64,000 nucleotides of DNA from positions 1 to 64,000 of the forward strand of contig NZ_JNFD01000011.1 in the NCBI RefSeq assembly GCF_000756375.1. The letters are read 5' to 3'. Of the stretch, positions 9,993 to 18,494 are shown one piece after another. Position 1 is the first letter of the stretch. Each line of letters begins with the position of its first letter. The position numbers and the translations under genes are program-made. The notes below the pieces were generated by a model. The model made no database searches, was not told the DNA's origin, and saw nothing but the letters and a program-made list of their open reading frames with translations. The stretch is from Sphingopyxis sp. LC81 (GTDB lineage: Bacteria; Pseudomonadota; Alphaproteobacteria; Sphingomonadales; Sphingomonadaceae).

Positions 9993-11480
9993 TCAGGGTT
10001 TGCGCAGGAACAGCGGATGTTCGGGCAGGCGCGCGCGATCGACAAGCTTTCCCTGCGCGATCACCGCCTCGACCTTTTCGATATTGCGAATGTCGGCGAG
10101 CGGGTCGTCCGACAGCAGGACGAGGTCGGCGATCTTGCCGGGCTCGATCGTGCCGAGGTCGGCGCTCATGCGCGCGGCGGCGGCGCCATGTTTGGTGCCC
10201 GCGACGATCGCCTCCATCGGGGTCATGCCGAGTTCGACGAGCCCCTCGATCGCGCGGATCGTGCCGATTCCCGGCTCGGCCTCGTCGCCCTTGGGCACGC
10301 GGCGGAATTCGGGGGCGTCGCCATAGAAGCTGTCGGTCGCCGGGGTGACCCGGCACCCCGCCTTGATCAGCCGTTCGGCGTTGCGGCGCTGCACATCCTG
10401 ATTGTCGTCCATCATTTCGAGCCGCCGCCAGCGTTCGGCGCTGGTCGTCGGGGGCGGCATCTTCGCGATCTTCGCCTCCAGTTCTGCGCGCTTGGCGAGA
10501 TGCTTTTTTCGATAGTCGCCGGTGATGTAATTCGACCGGATCCCGCACAGCACATCCTTCTTCACGATCAGCGCGATGAGATCGTCGGGCAGGTCGCGGC
10601 TCGTCAGCTCGGGATGCTGGATCAGGTCGATCCCCGCCTCGACCGCGAGCGTCAGTCCTTCCGAACTGGTGGCGTGCGTCTCGACCGGCTTGCCGCGCTT
10701 GTGGGCTTCCTCGACGATCACCGCCTGCTGACGCGGCGAAAAGCCGATCAGCGCGGGGCGGAGGAAATGGCTGGTGCCGCCATATTTGATGAAGTCGACC
10801 CCCTTGTCGAGATAGCGGTTCATCGCGATGCGCAGCTCGTCGGGCGTCATGTACATGATCTCTTCGCCCATGTCCTGTGCGAGCAGGTCGTTCCATTTCT
10901 CCTGGAACAGCGACAGGTCCGAATCCTTGGTGAGCGAGAAGGTCAGCGAGAAGGGCCCGCCCCAGCCGAGGATGTTGCCCGCCGCCTTGAGCCGCGCGCC
11001 GACGACCTCGCCACGGTCGATGCGGTCGCGCACCGTCAGGATCGGCGGCAGTACGCCATAGCTGTCGCGCATCGTCGTCACGCCATAGGTCAGCGCGCGC
11101 TGCGCGAATTCGAGCGCGAGTTCCTTGCCGCGGTCGGCATATTTCAGCGAGGTGTCGCGCCGCGCCGGCTGGCCATAGACCGAGACATGAACATTGCTGT
11201 CGATGAAGCCGGGCAGCAGATAGCGACCGCGGCCGTCGATGACCCGCGCCCCCGCCGTATCGGCACCGCCCTTGGCGATCGAAACGATCCGGCCCTTTTC
11301 GACGACGACGGTCATGCCCGGCTTCGGCGGGGCGCCCGTCCCGTCGATCAGCGTGACGCTGGTGATGGCGATCCGCCCCCCGGCAGGCGCCTCCGCGCGA
11401 GTCGCCGCCGGGACGAAAAGCGCGGAAAACATCAGAAAAATGCCGGCAAAAGCGGTTCTAAGACAGTTTATTGCGGTCAC
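9993..11480 (-). CDS. secreted amidohydrolase with altered metal motif (DxNxH)
   Basis: The GTG at 11480 is preferred because GGGGAGG lies seven bases before it. The 495-residue protein has a signal peptide, then an amidohydrolase-superfamily barrel. The usual D-x-H-x-H at the end of strand 1 reads DSNVHV here (first His replaced by Asn). Later ligands are present: HATSSEG, IQHPE and the strand-8 Asp in TPATDSFYG. Related proteins include Xaa-Pro and Xaa-Arg dipeptidases, so a peptidase role in the hydroxyproline locus is plausible but not shown. A copy of the GTATAC operator lies 50-65 bases upstream. Confidence 0.85.
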   Translation of the reverse strand: MTAINCLRTAFAGIFLMFSALFVPAATRAEAPAGGRIAITSVTLIDGTGAPPKPGMTVVVEKGRIVSIAKGGADTAGARVIDGRGRYLLPGFIDSNVHVSVYGQPARRDTSLKYADRGKELALEFAQRALTYGVTTMRDSYGVLPPILTVRDRIDRGEVVGARLKAAGNILGWGGPFSLTFSLTKDSDLSLFQEKWNDLLAQDMGEEIMYMTPDELRIAMNRYLDKGVDFIKYGGTSHFLRPALIGFSPRQQAVIVEEAHKRGKPVETHATSSEGLTLAVEAGIDLIQHPELTSRDLPDDLIALIVKKDVLCGIRSNYITGDYRKKHLAKRAELEAKIAKMPPPTTSAERWRRLEMMDDNQDVQRRNAERLIKAGCRVTPATDSFYGDAPEFRRVPKGDEAEPGIGTIRAIEGLVELGMTPMEAIVAGTKHGAAAARMSADLGTIEPGKIADLVLLSDDPLADIRNIEKVEAVIAQGKLVDRARLPEHPLFLRKP

Positions 11481-11526
11481 GCGATCCTCCCCGGAAACAT
11501 GTGGCATTGACTCTTCGAAGATTGAG

Positions 11527-11545
11527 TATATCGTATTTCGTATAC
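11527..11545. promoter_or_regulatory. GTATAC-type operator between amidohydrolase and TonB receptor
   Basis: Two overlapping half-sites, TATATCGTAT and TTTCGTATAC, lie between divergent genes. The second matches the palindrome at 37949-37960. On the minus strand TATACT at 11530-11525 could be the -10 of the amidohydrolase promoter. On the plus strand TTGAGT at 11522 may be a -35 for the receptor operon. The family-typical binder is the FCD-type GntR protein encoded at 21999-22646. Confidence 0.55.
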
Positions 11546-11568
11546 AGTAATAGCAAAAAGGGGTCCTG

Positions 11569-11844
11569 ATGCAGTACCGCGAGGAATTAGCGACGCGTGC
11601 CGACGCCGCTTTTTCGCGGATGGCCGCGCACGCGCCCCGGCTATCCTGTCAGGCTCAAACGCCCGGAGCCCGCATGGGCATTCCGACGGCCACCGATCAC
11701 CGCCCCGCGCGCGATGAAGGGAATTGTTTCCCCTTCGATCCCGCTGCCAGCGAGGGCGCCCAAAGCTCCGACATGTTCGCCGTTCAGCCAGCCGGGTCGC
11801 GGCGCGAAAAATCGCGCCCGTCCCGGACAAGAAATGGGGCCTGA
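11569..11844 (+). other. possible short ORF in the receptor leader
   Basis: A 91-codon frame begins 12 bases after AAAAAGGGG and ends about 100 bases before the receptor gene. I recognise no family and codon bias is only moderately coding-like. It may be an upstream ORF, a decayed gene or chance. The rest of the 465-base intergenic stretch holds the operator and a 20-base palindrome and nothing else that I can name. Confidence 0.2.
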
Positions 11845-11878
11845 GCGGCGTCCGGGGAAGCGTGCAGGAGAACGACGT

Positions 11879-11898
11879 CGCCCGCCGGCCGGCGGGCG
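11879..11898. repeat. 20-base perfect palindrome in receptor leader
   Basis: CGCCCGCCGG is directly followed by its exact complement CCGGCGGGCG. It lies about 50 bases before the receptor start, in the presumed 5' untranslated region, and could form a stable hairpin in RNA. Function unknown. Confidence 0.6.
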
Positions 11899-11946
11899 CG
11901 AGCGAAGTCAACGACAGGCCAAAGGCCGTACACAGGGAGCGTCCAT

Positions 11947-14880
11947 ATGTCTTACGATCGAAGCAATCCGCAGGTCCGTTTTCGCCGCATACTTCTTGCC
12001 ACCAGCCTGTTGTCCACCATCCTGCTGCCCGGCGCCGCATCCGCGCAGGATGTCGTGGCCGACGAAACCGCCGCTGAAGCGCCGACCGACATCATCGTGA
12101 CGGGGTCGCGCCTGCAGCGCACCGACCTGACCGCGCCGAGCCCGATCACGGTCGTCGGACAGGAAGACGTCCAGCTGTCGGGCAACCTCACGCTCGAAAA
12201 GACGATGAACGAATTCCCGCAGCTCGCCTCGGGCAACACCTCGACCGTCAACAATGGCGGCGGCGCGGGCGTGCTCACCGCGAACCTGCGCGGGCTGGGC
12301 GAAACGCGCACGCTGACGCTGGTCAACGGCCGCCGCTTCATTCCGGCGAACGCGAACGGCTCGGTCGACCTGACCAGCATCCCCGACGCGCTGATCAAGC
12401 GGGTCGAGGTGATCACGGGCGGCGCGTCGGCCGTCTATGGTTCGGACGCGATCGCGGGCGCGGTGAACTTCATCCTCGACGACAGCTTCGAAGGCCTGCA
12501 GATGTCGGCGCAGGCCGGCATTTCGGACCGCGGCGACGCCGCGTCGAAAAAGATCGACATCACCTTCGGCGCCGACCTGGGCGGCGGCCGCGGCAACGTC
12601 GCGATTTCGGGCGCCTGGGCGAAACAGGATCCGATCACGCAGGCCGACCGTCCGTTCGGCCGGGTTCCGCTCGCCGAAATCAACGGCGCGCTCGTCTATT
12701 CGGGCTCGGGCAATATCCCGGGCACCCGCGTCCCGCTCAGCCAGGCGCAGCGCAACGCGCTGGTCGGCGTCAACATGACGCCGAGCGGCCCCTGCACCTC
12801 GATCACCGGCATCCGCTTCGGCGCCGGCGGCACGCCGCTGCCCTATTGCCAGCCCGAGGACACCTATAACTACGCGCCGTTCAACCTGCTCCAGCGTCCG
12901 CTCGAACGCATCAATTTCTCGGCGCTGGCGCATTATGACGTCACCGACCATATCACCGCTTATGCCGAAGCCTTCTTCGTCAACGCGCGCAACAATTCGA
13001 AACTGGCGCCCGACAGCTTCACGCCGGTAACGCCCGGCGCGGCGTCGTCGACGCTGCTCGTGCCGAATTATGCGACCAGTGCCAGCCTGTCGCCCGCAGT
13101 GCGCAATTTCTTCATCAACAATCGCGCGCTGTTCGATGCCGATGGCGACGGCACCGCGGCCGTGGTCGGCGGTGGCCGCCGCGCCGACGAGCTCGGCACG
13201 CGCGACAGCTTCTTCGAACGCCAGTCCTATGCGATCACCACCGGCCTGCGCGGCGATTTCGACATCGGCAAGCAGACCTGGCGCTGGGATGCTTTCTATC
13301 AATATCTGCGCAACCGCACCGATACCCGGGCCGAAGGCGTGATCAACCAGACACGCCTCAGCCTCGGGCTCGATTCGATCGTCAACGGTGCGGGTCAGGT
13401 CGTTTGCCGGTCGGGGGTCCCGGGCTGCGTCCCCGTCTCGATCTTCGGCCTCGGTTCGATTTCCCCCCAAGCCGGCGTCTATCTGACGCCGACGCGTACG
13501 AGCCACGACATCTTCGAACGCCAGGTCGCCGGCGCCTCGCTGAGCGGCACCTTGTTCGATCTGCCCGCCGGCCCGGTCGCGGTTGCGGTCGGCGCCGAAT
13601 ATCGCAAGGACAGCTATCAGTCGACGCCGAGCGCGATGGACCTCAACAAGGAATATGGCGCCGCGTCGAACAACGCGCTGGCGGGGTCGTTCGACGTGAA
13701 GGAAATCTTCGGCGAAATCCGCATCCCGATCCTGTCGGACACGCCCTTTTTCGACACGCTCGCGATCGAAGGGGCGGCGCGCTATTCGGATTATTCGACC
13801 GTCGGCGGGGTCTTCACCTGGAAGGCGGGCGGCGAATGGGCGCCGGTCAGCTGGGTCCGCATTCGCGGCGCGTATAACAGCGCGATCCGCGCGCCGAATA
13901 TCAACGAGCTGTTTTCGGCGGTGGGTCAGGGCTTCACCGGGGGCACCGATCCGTGCGCGCGTCCGAACCTGACCGGCACCGACCCACGTAGTCAGCAGCT
14001 GCGCGACTTCTGCGTCGCGCAGGGCGTCCCCGCCGGCGACATCGCGACCTTCACGCAGGCGACGTTGGGGCTGACGCAGGAAACGGGCGGCAATCCCAAC
14101 CTCACCGAGGAAAAGTCGAAGACCTACACGATCGGTGCGGTGATCTCGCCGCCGTTCATCCCGCGCCTCAACATCACCGTCGACTATTTCAATGTCGAGG
14201 TGAAGGGCGCGATCACGACGATCAACGCGCAGCAGACGCTGAACGACTGCTACACGGGCCTTAACGCGAACAGCCCGACCTGCCGGTCGGTCTTCCGCCT
14301 CTCCAGCGGCCAGATCGACTATGTCCGCACCAACCAGAATAATATCGGTGCGCTCAGGGTCCGCGGTCTCGACGTGCAGGGCGATTACACCATCCCGCTT
14401 CCCGCGGAGCTTGGTGACGATGCCCAGCTGCGCCTGACCGGCGTTGCGAGCTGGCTGTTCGAACGCTCGACGCAGGTGCTCAGCACCGTTGCCCCGCAGG
14501 ATTGCGCCGGCTTCTATGGCGCGGGCTGCTCGACCGGCACCGGCGGGTTCATCGTTCCGGACTTCAAGCTGAATCTCGGCGCCGCCTATACCAGCGGTCC
14601 GCTGAGCATCCGCGGTCAGGCCCGGATGATCGGCGGCCTCAAAGTGTTCCCGACGGTCACCACCACCAATATCAAGACGGCCCCGGCCACCTGGTATTTC
14701 GACCTGACCAGCACGTTCGAGATCAACGACAACTTCACCTTCTTCGCCGGCGTCGACAATCTGTTCGACAAGATGCCGCCGATCCTCGGCACCACTTTCG
14801 TCGGCGACGCCAACGTCGACGTGTCGCTCTATGACACGCTGGGCCGGCGCTATTTTGCCGGTGTCCGGATGAAGTTCTAA
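11947..14880 (+). CDS. TonB-dependent outer-membrane receptor
   Basis: This 977-residue protein has a signal peptide ending in ASAQD, a TonB-box-like DIIVTGSRL near residue 48, a plug domain (about 60-170, with VNGRRFIP and VEVITGGASAVYGSDAIAGAVNF) and a long beta-barrel ending in the typical C-terminal Phe (YFAGVRMKF). There is no N-terminal signalling domain. Such receptors import bulky ligands using proton-motive energy passed on by TonB. The following amidohydrolase and DUF885 peptidase suggest a peptide or glycopeptide ligand. AGGGAG upstream supports the start. A strong terminator follows the gene. Confidence 0.95.
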   Translation: MSYDRSNPQVRFRRILLATSLLSTILLPGAASAQDVVADETAAEAPTDIIVTGSRLQRTDLTAPSPITVVGQEDVQLSGNLTLEKTMNEFPQLASGNTSTVNNGGGAGVLTANLRGLGETRTLTLVNGRRFIPANANGSVDLTSIPDALIKRVEVITGGASAVYGSDAIAGAVNFILDDSFEGLQMSAQAGISDRGDAASKKIDITFGADLGGGRGNVAISGAWAKQDPITQADRPFGRVPLAEINGALVYSGSGNIPGTRVPLSQAQRNALVGVNMTPSGPCTSITGIRFGAGGTPLPYCQPEDTYNYAPFNLLQRPLERINFSALAHYDVTDHITAYAEAFFVNARNNSKLAPDSFTPVTPGAASSTLLVPNYATSASLSPAVRNFFINNRALFDADGDGTAAVVGGGRRADELGTRDSFFERQSYAITTGLRGDFDIGKQTWRWDAFYQYLRNRTDTRAEGVINQTRLSLGLDSIVNGAGQVVCRSGVPGCVPVSIFGLGSISPQAGVYLTPTRTSHDIFERQVAGASLSGTLFDLPAGPVAVAVGAEYRKDSYQSTPSAMDLNKEYGAASNNALAGSFDVKEIFGEIRIPILSDTPFFDTLAIEGAARYSDYSTVGGVFTWKAGGEWAPVSWVRIRGAYNSAIRAPNINELFSAVGQGFTGGTDPCARPNLTGTDPRSQQLRDFCVAQGVPAGDIATFTQATLGLTQETGGNPNLTEEKSKTYTIGAVISPPFIPRLNITVDYFNVEVKGAITTINAQQTLNDCYTGLNANSPTCRSVFRLSSGQIDYVRTNQNNIGALRVRGLDVQGDYTIPLPAELGDDAQLRLTGVASWLFERSTQVLSTVAPQDCAGFYGAGCSTGTGGFIVPDFKLNLGAAYTSGPLSIRGQARMIGGLKVFPTVTTTNIKTAPATWYFDLTSTFEINDNFTFFAGVDNLFDKMPPILGTTFVGDANVDVSLYDTLGRRYFAGVRMKF

Positions 14881-14892
14881 AAACTTGCTCCC

Positions 14893-14932
14893 GGCCGGCG
14901 GCGCGTCACTGCTCCGCCGGCCTTTCTTTTTC
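14893..14932 (+). terminator. intrinsic terminator after the TonB receptor gene
   Basis: GGCCGGCGG and CCGCCGGCC form a perfect 9-base-pair stem with a 12-base loop, followed by CCTTTCTTTTTCC. It lies only 22 bases before the next gene, so it may attenuate rather than fully separate the operon, giving more receptor than enzyme. Confidence 0.85.
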
Positions 14933-14953
14933 CGCTATGGAAGGCGCTATTTC

Positions 14954-16600
14954 ATGACCTTCAAACCGCGTCGTATCGCCGCCCTGATGGCGGCTGCTTC
15001 TTTATTCGCCGTCCTCCCCGTCACCACCGCAGCGGCGCCCGCGCCGGCCGGACAGACGGCGGCCGACGTCATCCCGGCACGCACCGAAGGAATCGGTCCG
15101 TTCAAGCGCGTCGTGCTGCGCAACGTCACCATGATCGACGGCACCGGCGCGCCCGCGCAGGGTCCGTTCGATATCGTGATCGAGAACGACCGCATCGCGC
15201 AGATCAAGTCGATCGGCGTCCCCGGCGCGATCGATCCCACCGAGCGCGCCGCGCCCGGCGACCAGGAGATGGACCTTACCGGCTATTATGTGATGCCGGG
15301 CTTCGTCGACGCGCACGTCCACCTTCATTCGCTCAGCGATTCGCAGAAGGTGCCGTCGGACTATATCCTGAAGCTGTGGATGGCCCACGGCATCACCTCG
15401 GTCCGCGACCTTGGCAGCGGGCACCCGATCGAATGGCTGGTCGACATCAAGAAGCGCAGCGAGCGCAACGAGATCGTCGCGCCGCGGATCGACATCTATC
15501 CGATGTTCCACCAGATTCGCGGGCCAGTGAACGACGCGGCGACCGCGCGCGCCGTCATTCAGGAAGCGAAGAAGCGCGGCGCCGACGGGATCAAGTTCAT
15601 CGGCGGCGCGCCTGAGGATGTGCTTTACGCGGCGATCGACGAGACGAAGAAGCAAGGCCTGCACAGCACGATGCACCATGCGCAGCAGCTGGTCGCCTAT
15701 GCCGACGTGCTCGACACGTCCGAAGCGGGCCTCGAAAGCATGGAGCATTGGTACGGGCTGCCCGAGGCGATGTTCACCGACAAGCGCGTGCAGTCCTTTC
15801 CGACCGACTTCATCAACAACGACGAGCAGATGCGCTTCGGCGAAGCCGGAAAATTATGGGCGCAAACCGCCGAGCCCGGATCGGACGCGTGGAACAAGGT
15901 GATGGATACGTTGCTCGAGCGCAAATTCGTGCTCGACCCGACCTTCACCGCCTACCTGACCAGCCGCGACTTCATGCGCATGAGCCGCGCGAGCTGGCAC
16001 GACGAATATACGATGCCCGCATTGTGGGATTTCTATCGACCGAGCCGCGTCAACCACGGCGCCTACTGGTTCGACTGGACCACCGAGCATGAGATGGCGT
16101 GGAAGGACAATTATCGCCGCTGGATGCGCTTCGTGAACGATTACAAGAATCGCGGCGGCCGCGTGACGATCGGCAGCGATGCCGGCTATATCTACAACCT
16201 CTATGGCTTCGGCTATATTCAGGAGATGGAGCTGATGCGCGAGGCGGGCTTCAGCTCGCTCGAGGTGATCCACGCCGCGACGCAGGAAGGCGCCCGGCTG
16301 CTCGGCCATGACGATCAGGTCGGCACGATCCGCGTCGGGCGCAAGGCCGACCTCGTCGTCGTGAAGGGCAATCCGCTCGCCAACCTCAAGCTGCTCTTCG
16401 GCACCGGATCGGTGAAGCTGAACGATGCGACGGGCAAGGTCGAGCGCGTCGGCGGCGTCGCCTACACGATCAAGGACGGCATCATCTACGACGCGGCGAA
16501 GCTGCGCGCCGAGGTCCGCGACATGGTGGCGAAATCGAAGGCCGAGCGCGGCTTGCCGCCCGGCCCGATGGTGATCGAAAATGCAGGGACCGCGAACTGA
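14954..16600 (+). CDS. secreted metal-dependent amidohydrolase (imidazolonepropionase/prolidase-like)
   Basis: The ATG at 14954 follows GGAAGG. The 548-residue protein has a signal peptide and an amidohydrolase barrel with canonical metal motifs: FVDAHVHLH at strand 1, GIKFIGG (possible carboxylated lysine), STMHHAQ, MEHW and the strand-8 Asp in IGSDAGY. Family members include periplasmic dipeptidases that cleave Xaa-Pro or Xaa-Arg. Its place between a TonB receptor and a DUF885 peptidase points to peptide breakdown in the periplasm; the exact bond is not evident. Confidence 0.85.
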   Translation: MTFKPRRIAALMAAASLFAVLPVTTAAAPAPAGQTAADVIPARTEGIGPFKRVVLRNVTMIDGTGAPAQGPFDIVIENDRIAQIKSIGVPGAIDPTERAAPGDQEMDLTGYYVMPGFVDAHVHLHSLSDSQKVPSDYILKLWMAHGITSVRDLGSGHPIEWLVDIKKRSERNEIVAPRIDIYPMFHQIRGPVNDAATARAVIQEAKKRGADGIKFIGGAPEDVLYAAIDETKKQGLHSTMHHAQQLVAYADVLDTSEAGLESMEHWYGLPEAMFTDKRVQSFPTDFINNDEQMRFGEAGKLWAQTAEPGSDAWNKVMDTLLERKFVLDPTFTAYLTSRDFMRMSRASWHDEYTMPALWDFYRPSRVNHGAYWFDWTTEHEMAWKDNYRRWMRFVNDYKNRGGRVTIGSDAGYIYNLYGFGYIQEMELMREAGFSSLEVIHAATQEGARLLGHDDQVGTIRVGRKADLVVVKGNPLANLKLLFGTGSVKLNDATGKVERVGGVAYTIKDGIIYDAAKLRAEVRDMVAKSKAERGLPPGPMVIENAGTAN

Positions 16601-16625
16601 TCCGAACGGACAAAGGGAGAAGACA

Positions 16626-18416
16626 ATGAACCGAGTTTCGGTGGCGCGGACGGTCGCGCTGGCGCTGGCGGCCTTTGCCGCGCAGGCGGCGATCGCACAG
16701 GCGCCCACTTCGGGCAGCGCGGATGCACGATTGAAGGCGCTGTACGAGCGCGAATGGGACTGGCGTCAGCAACAGGGGCTGCGCAGCGGTCGCGGCGGCG
16801 ACGGCGACGGCCCGACGCATCTGCCCAGGGTCGACGCCGCGACGCAGAAGGCGCGGCTCGATTACTGGACCAAGGCGCTCGCCGAACTCGATGCGATCCC
16901 CGCCGATCAGCTTTCGCCCGAAGAGAAGGTCAACGCCGCGGTGTTCCGCCAGTCGATCGAAACGATGGCGAACGACATTAAATACAAGACCTATGAGGCG
17001 CCGTTCAACGCCGACACCTTCTTCTGGTCGGGGCTCAATCCGCGCAGTGGCGGCTTCGCGACCGCGCAGGCGTATCGCAACTATATCGCCCGCATGCGCG
17101 ACATCCCGCGCTTCTTCGACGAGCAGACCGCGAATATGCGCGCCGGGCTCGCGCGGGGCTTCAGCGTGCCGCAGATCGCGGTGCAGGGCCGCGATGTGAC
17201 GATCAAGCCGTACCTGCCCGCCGATCAGACCAACTCATTCTACGACGCGTTCAAGGAAATGCCCTCGACGATCCCCGCCGCCGAACAGGCCGCGCTGCGC
17301 GCCGAGGGCGAGAAGGTGATCCGCGAGGCCGTCGCGCCCGCCTATGCCAAGCTCTACGCCTTCATCCAGGGCGAATATATGAAGAAGGCGCGCACCACGC
17401 TGGCGGGGGAGAAGCAACCCGACGGCCCGGCCTTCTATCAGGCGCAGATCAAGGGTTTCACGACGCTCGACCTGACGCCCGAGCAGATCCACCAGATGGG
17501 GCTCAAGGAGGTCGCGCGGATCAAGGCCGAGATGGAGCAGGTGAAGGCGAGCACCGGGTTCAAGGGCGACATGCCGGCGTTCCTCAAATTCCTGCGCACC
17601 GATCCGCAATTCTATCCGAAGACGCCTTATGAGCTGCTCGCCAAATCCTCCTATGTGGCGAAGCGGATGGACGCGAAGCTGCCCGAGACGATCGGCTTCC
17701 TGCCGCGGCGCCGCTTCGCGATCCTGCCGGTGCCGCCCGCGCTGGCGCCGATCTATACCGGCGGGCGCGGCGGGCTCGAAAGCTGCATGATGAACACCTA
17801 TGACCTGCCGTCGCGGCCGCTCTACACGTTGACGGCGCTCACCATCCACGAATGCAATCCGGGGCACAGTTTCCAGTCGGCGGTCGCGCAGGAAGCGACG
17901 CGCCGCCCGGCGTTCCGCCGCGGCACCGGCTTTTCGGGCTATGGCGAGGGCTGGGCGCTCTATTGGGAATGGATGGGCAGCAAGCTCGGCATGTACGAGA
18001 CGCCGTACGAGGATTTCGGCCGCCTCTCCTATGAAATGTGGCGCGCGTCGCGGCTCGTGATCGACACCGGCCTCCACCATTATGGCTGGAGCCGCCAGCA
18101 GGCGCAGGACTATCTGCGCGGCAACACCGCTTTGTCCGAGCATGAGATCACGACCGAGATCGACCGCTATATCGCATGGCCGGGACAGGCGCTGGCGTAC
18201 AAGCTCGGCGAGATGCTGATCCGTCGCAAGCGCGCCGAAGCCGAAGCCGCGCTCGGCGACAAGTTCGACCAGCGCAACTTCCACGACGCGATCCTCGCGC
18301 TGGGTTCGGTGCCGCTGCCGGTGCTCGAAGCGCGGCTCGACCAGTTCATCGCCGACGGCGGAGTCAACCCGCCGGGCTTCAACCCCGCGCTGCCCGAGGT
18401 GGTCAGCGCGCCCTGA
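16626..18416 (+). CDS. secreted DUF885 metallopeptidase-like protein (paralogue 1)
   Basis: The ATG at 16626 follows AAAGGGAGAAG. The 596-residue protein has a signal peptide ending AIAQA and the DUF885 hallmark HECNPGHSFQ at His408, followed about 30 residues later by FSGYGEGWALYWEW, which supplies a further acidic ligand. DUF885 proteins are predicted zinc peptidases of mostly unknown specificity. Two further paralogues are encoded at 32390 and 34165. It is the last gene of the receptor operon; a terminator follows. Confidence 0.88.
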   Translation: MNRVSVARTVALALAAFAAQAAIAQAPTSGSADARLKALYEREWDWRQQQGLRSGRGGDGDGPTHLPRVDAATQKARLDYWTKALAELDAIPADQLSPEEKVNAAVFRQSIETMANDIKYKTYEAPFNADTFFWSGLNPRSGGFATAQAYRNYIARMRDIPRFFDEQTANMRAGLARGFSVPQIAVQGRDVTIKPYLPADQTNSFYDAFKEMPSTIPAAEQAALRAEGEKVIREAVAPAYAKLYAFIQGEYMKKARTTLAGEKQPDGPAFYQAQIKGFTTLDLTPEQIHQMGLKEVARIKAEMEQVKASTGFKGDMPAFLKFLRTDPQFYPKTPYELLAKSSYVAKRMDAKLPETIGFLPRRRFAILPVPPALAPIYTGGRGGLESCMMNTYDLPSRPLYTLTALTIHECNPGHSFQSAVAQEATRRPAFRRGTGFSGYGEGWALYWEWMGSKLGMYETPYEDFGRLSYEMWRASRLVIDTGLHHYGWSRQQAQDYLRGNTALSEHEITTEIDRYIAWPGQALAYKLGEMLIRRKRAEAEAALGDKFDQRNFHDAILALGSVPLPVLEARLDQFIADGGVNPPGFNPALPEVVSAP

Positions 18417-18440
18417 AGAATTTCCGTCATCCTGACACTG

Positions 18441-18475
18441 GGGCGGCCGCAGCGATGCGGTCGCCCTCTTTGTTT
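18441..18475 (+). terminator. intrinsic terminator after DUF885 paralogue 1
   Basis: GGGCGGCCGC and GCGGTCGCCC pair over ten positions (one G-U) around AGCGAT, followed by TCTTTGTTT. It lies between two converging genes. Confidence 0.8.
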
Positions 18476-18494
18476 GGCGATGACGGGACCGGCC

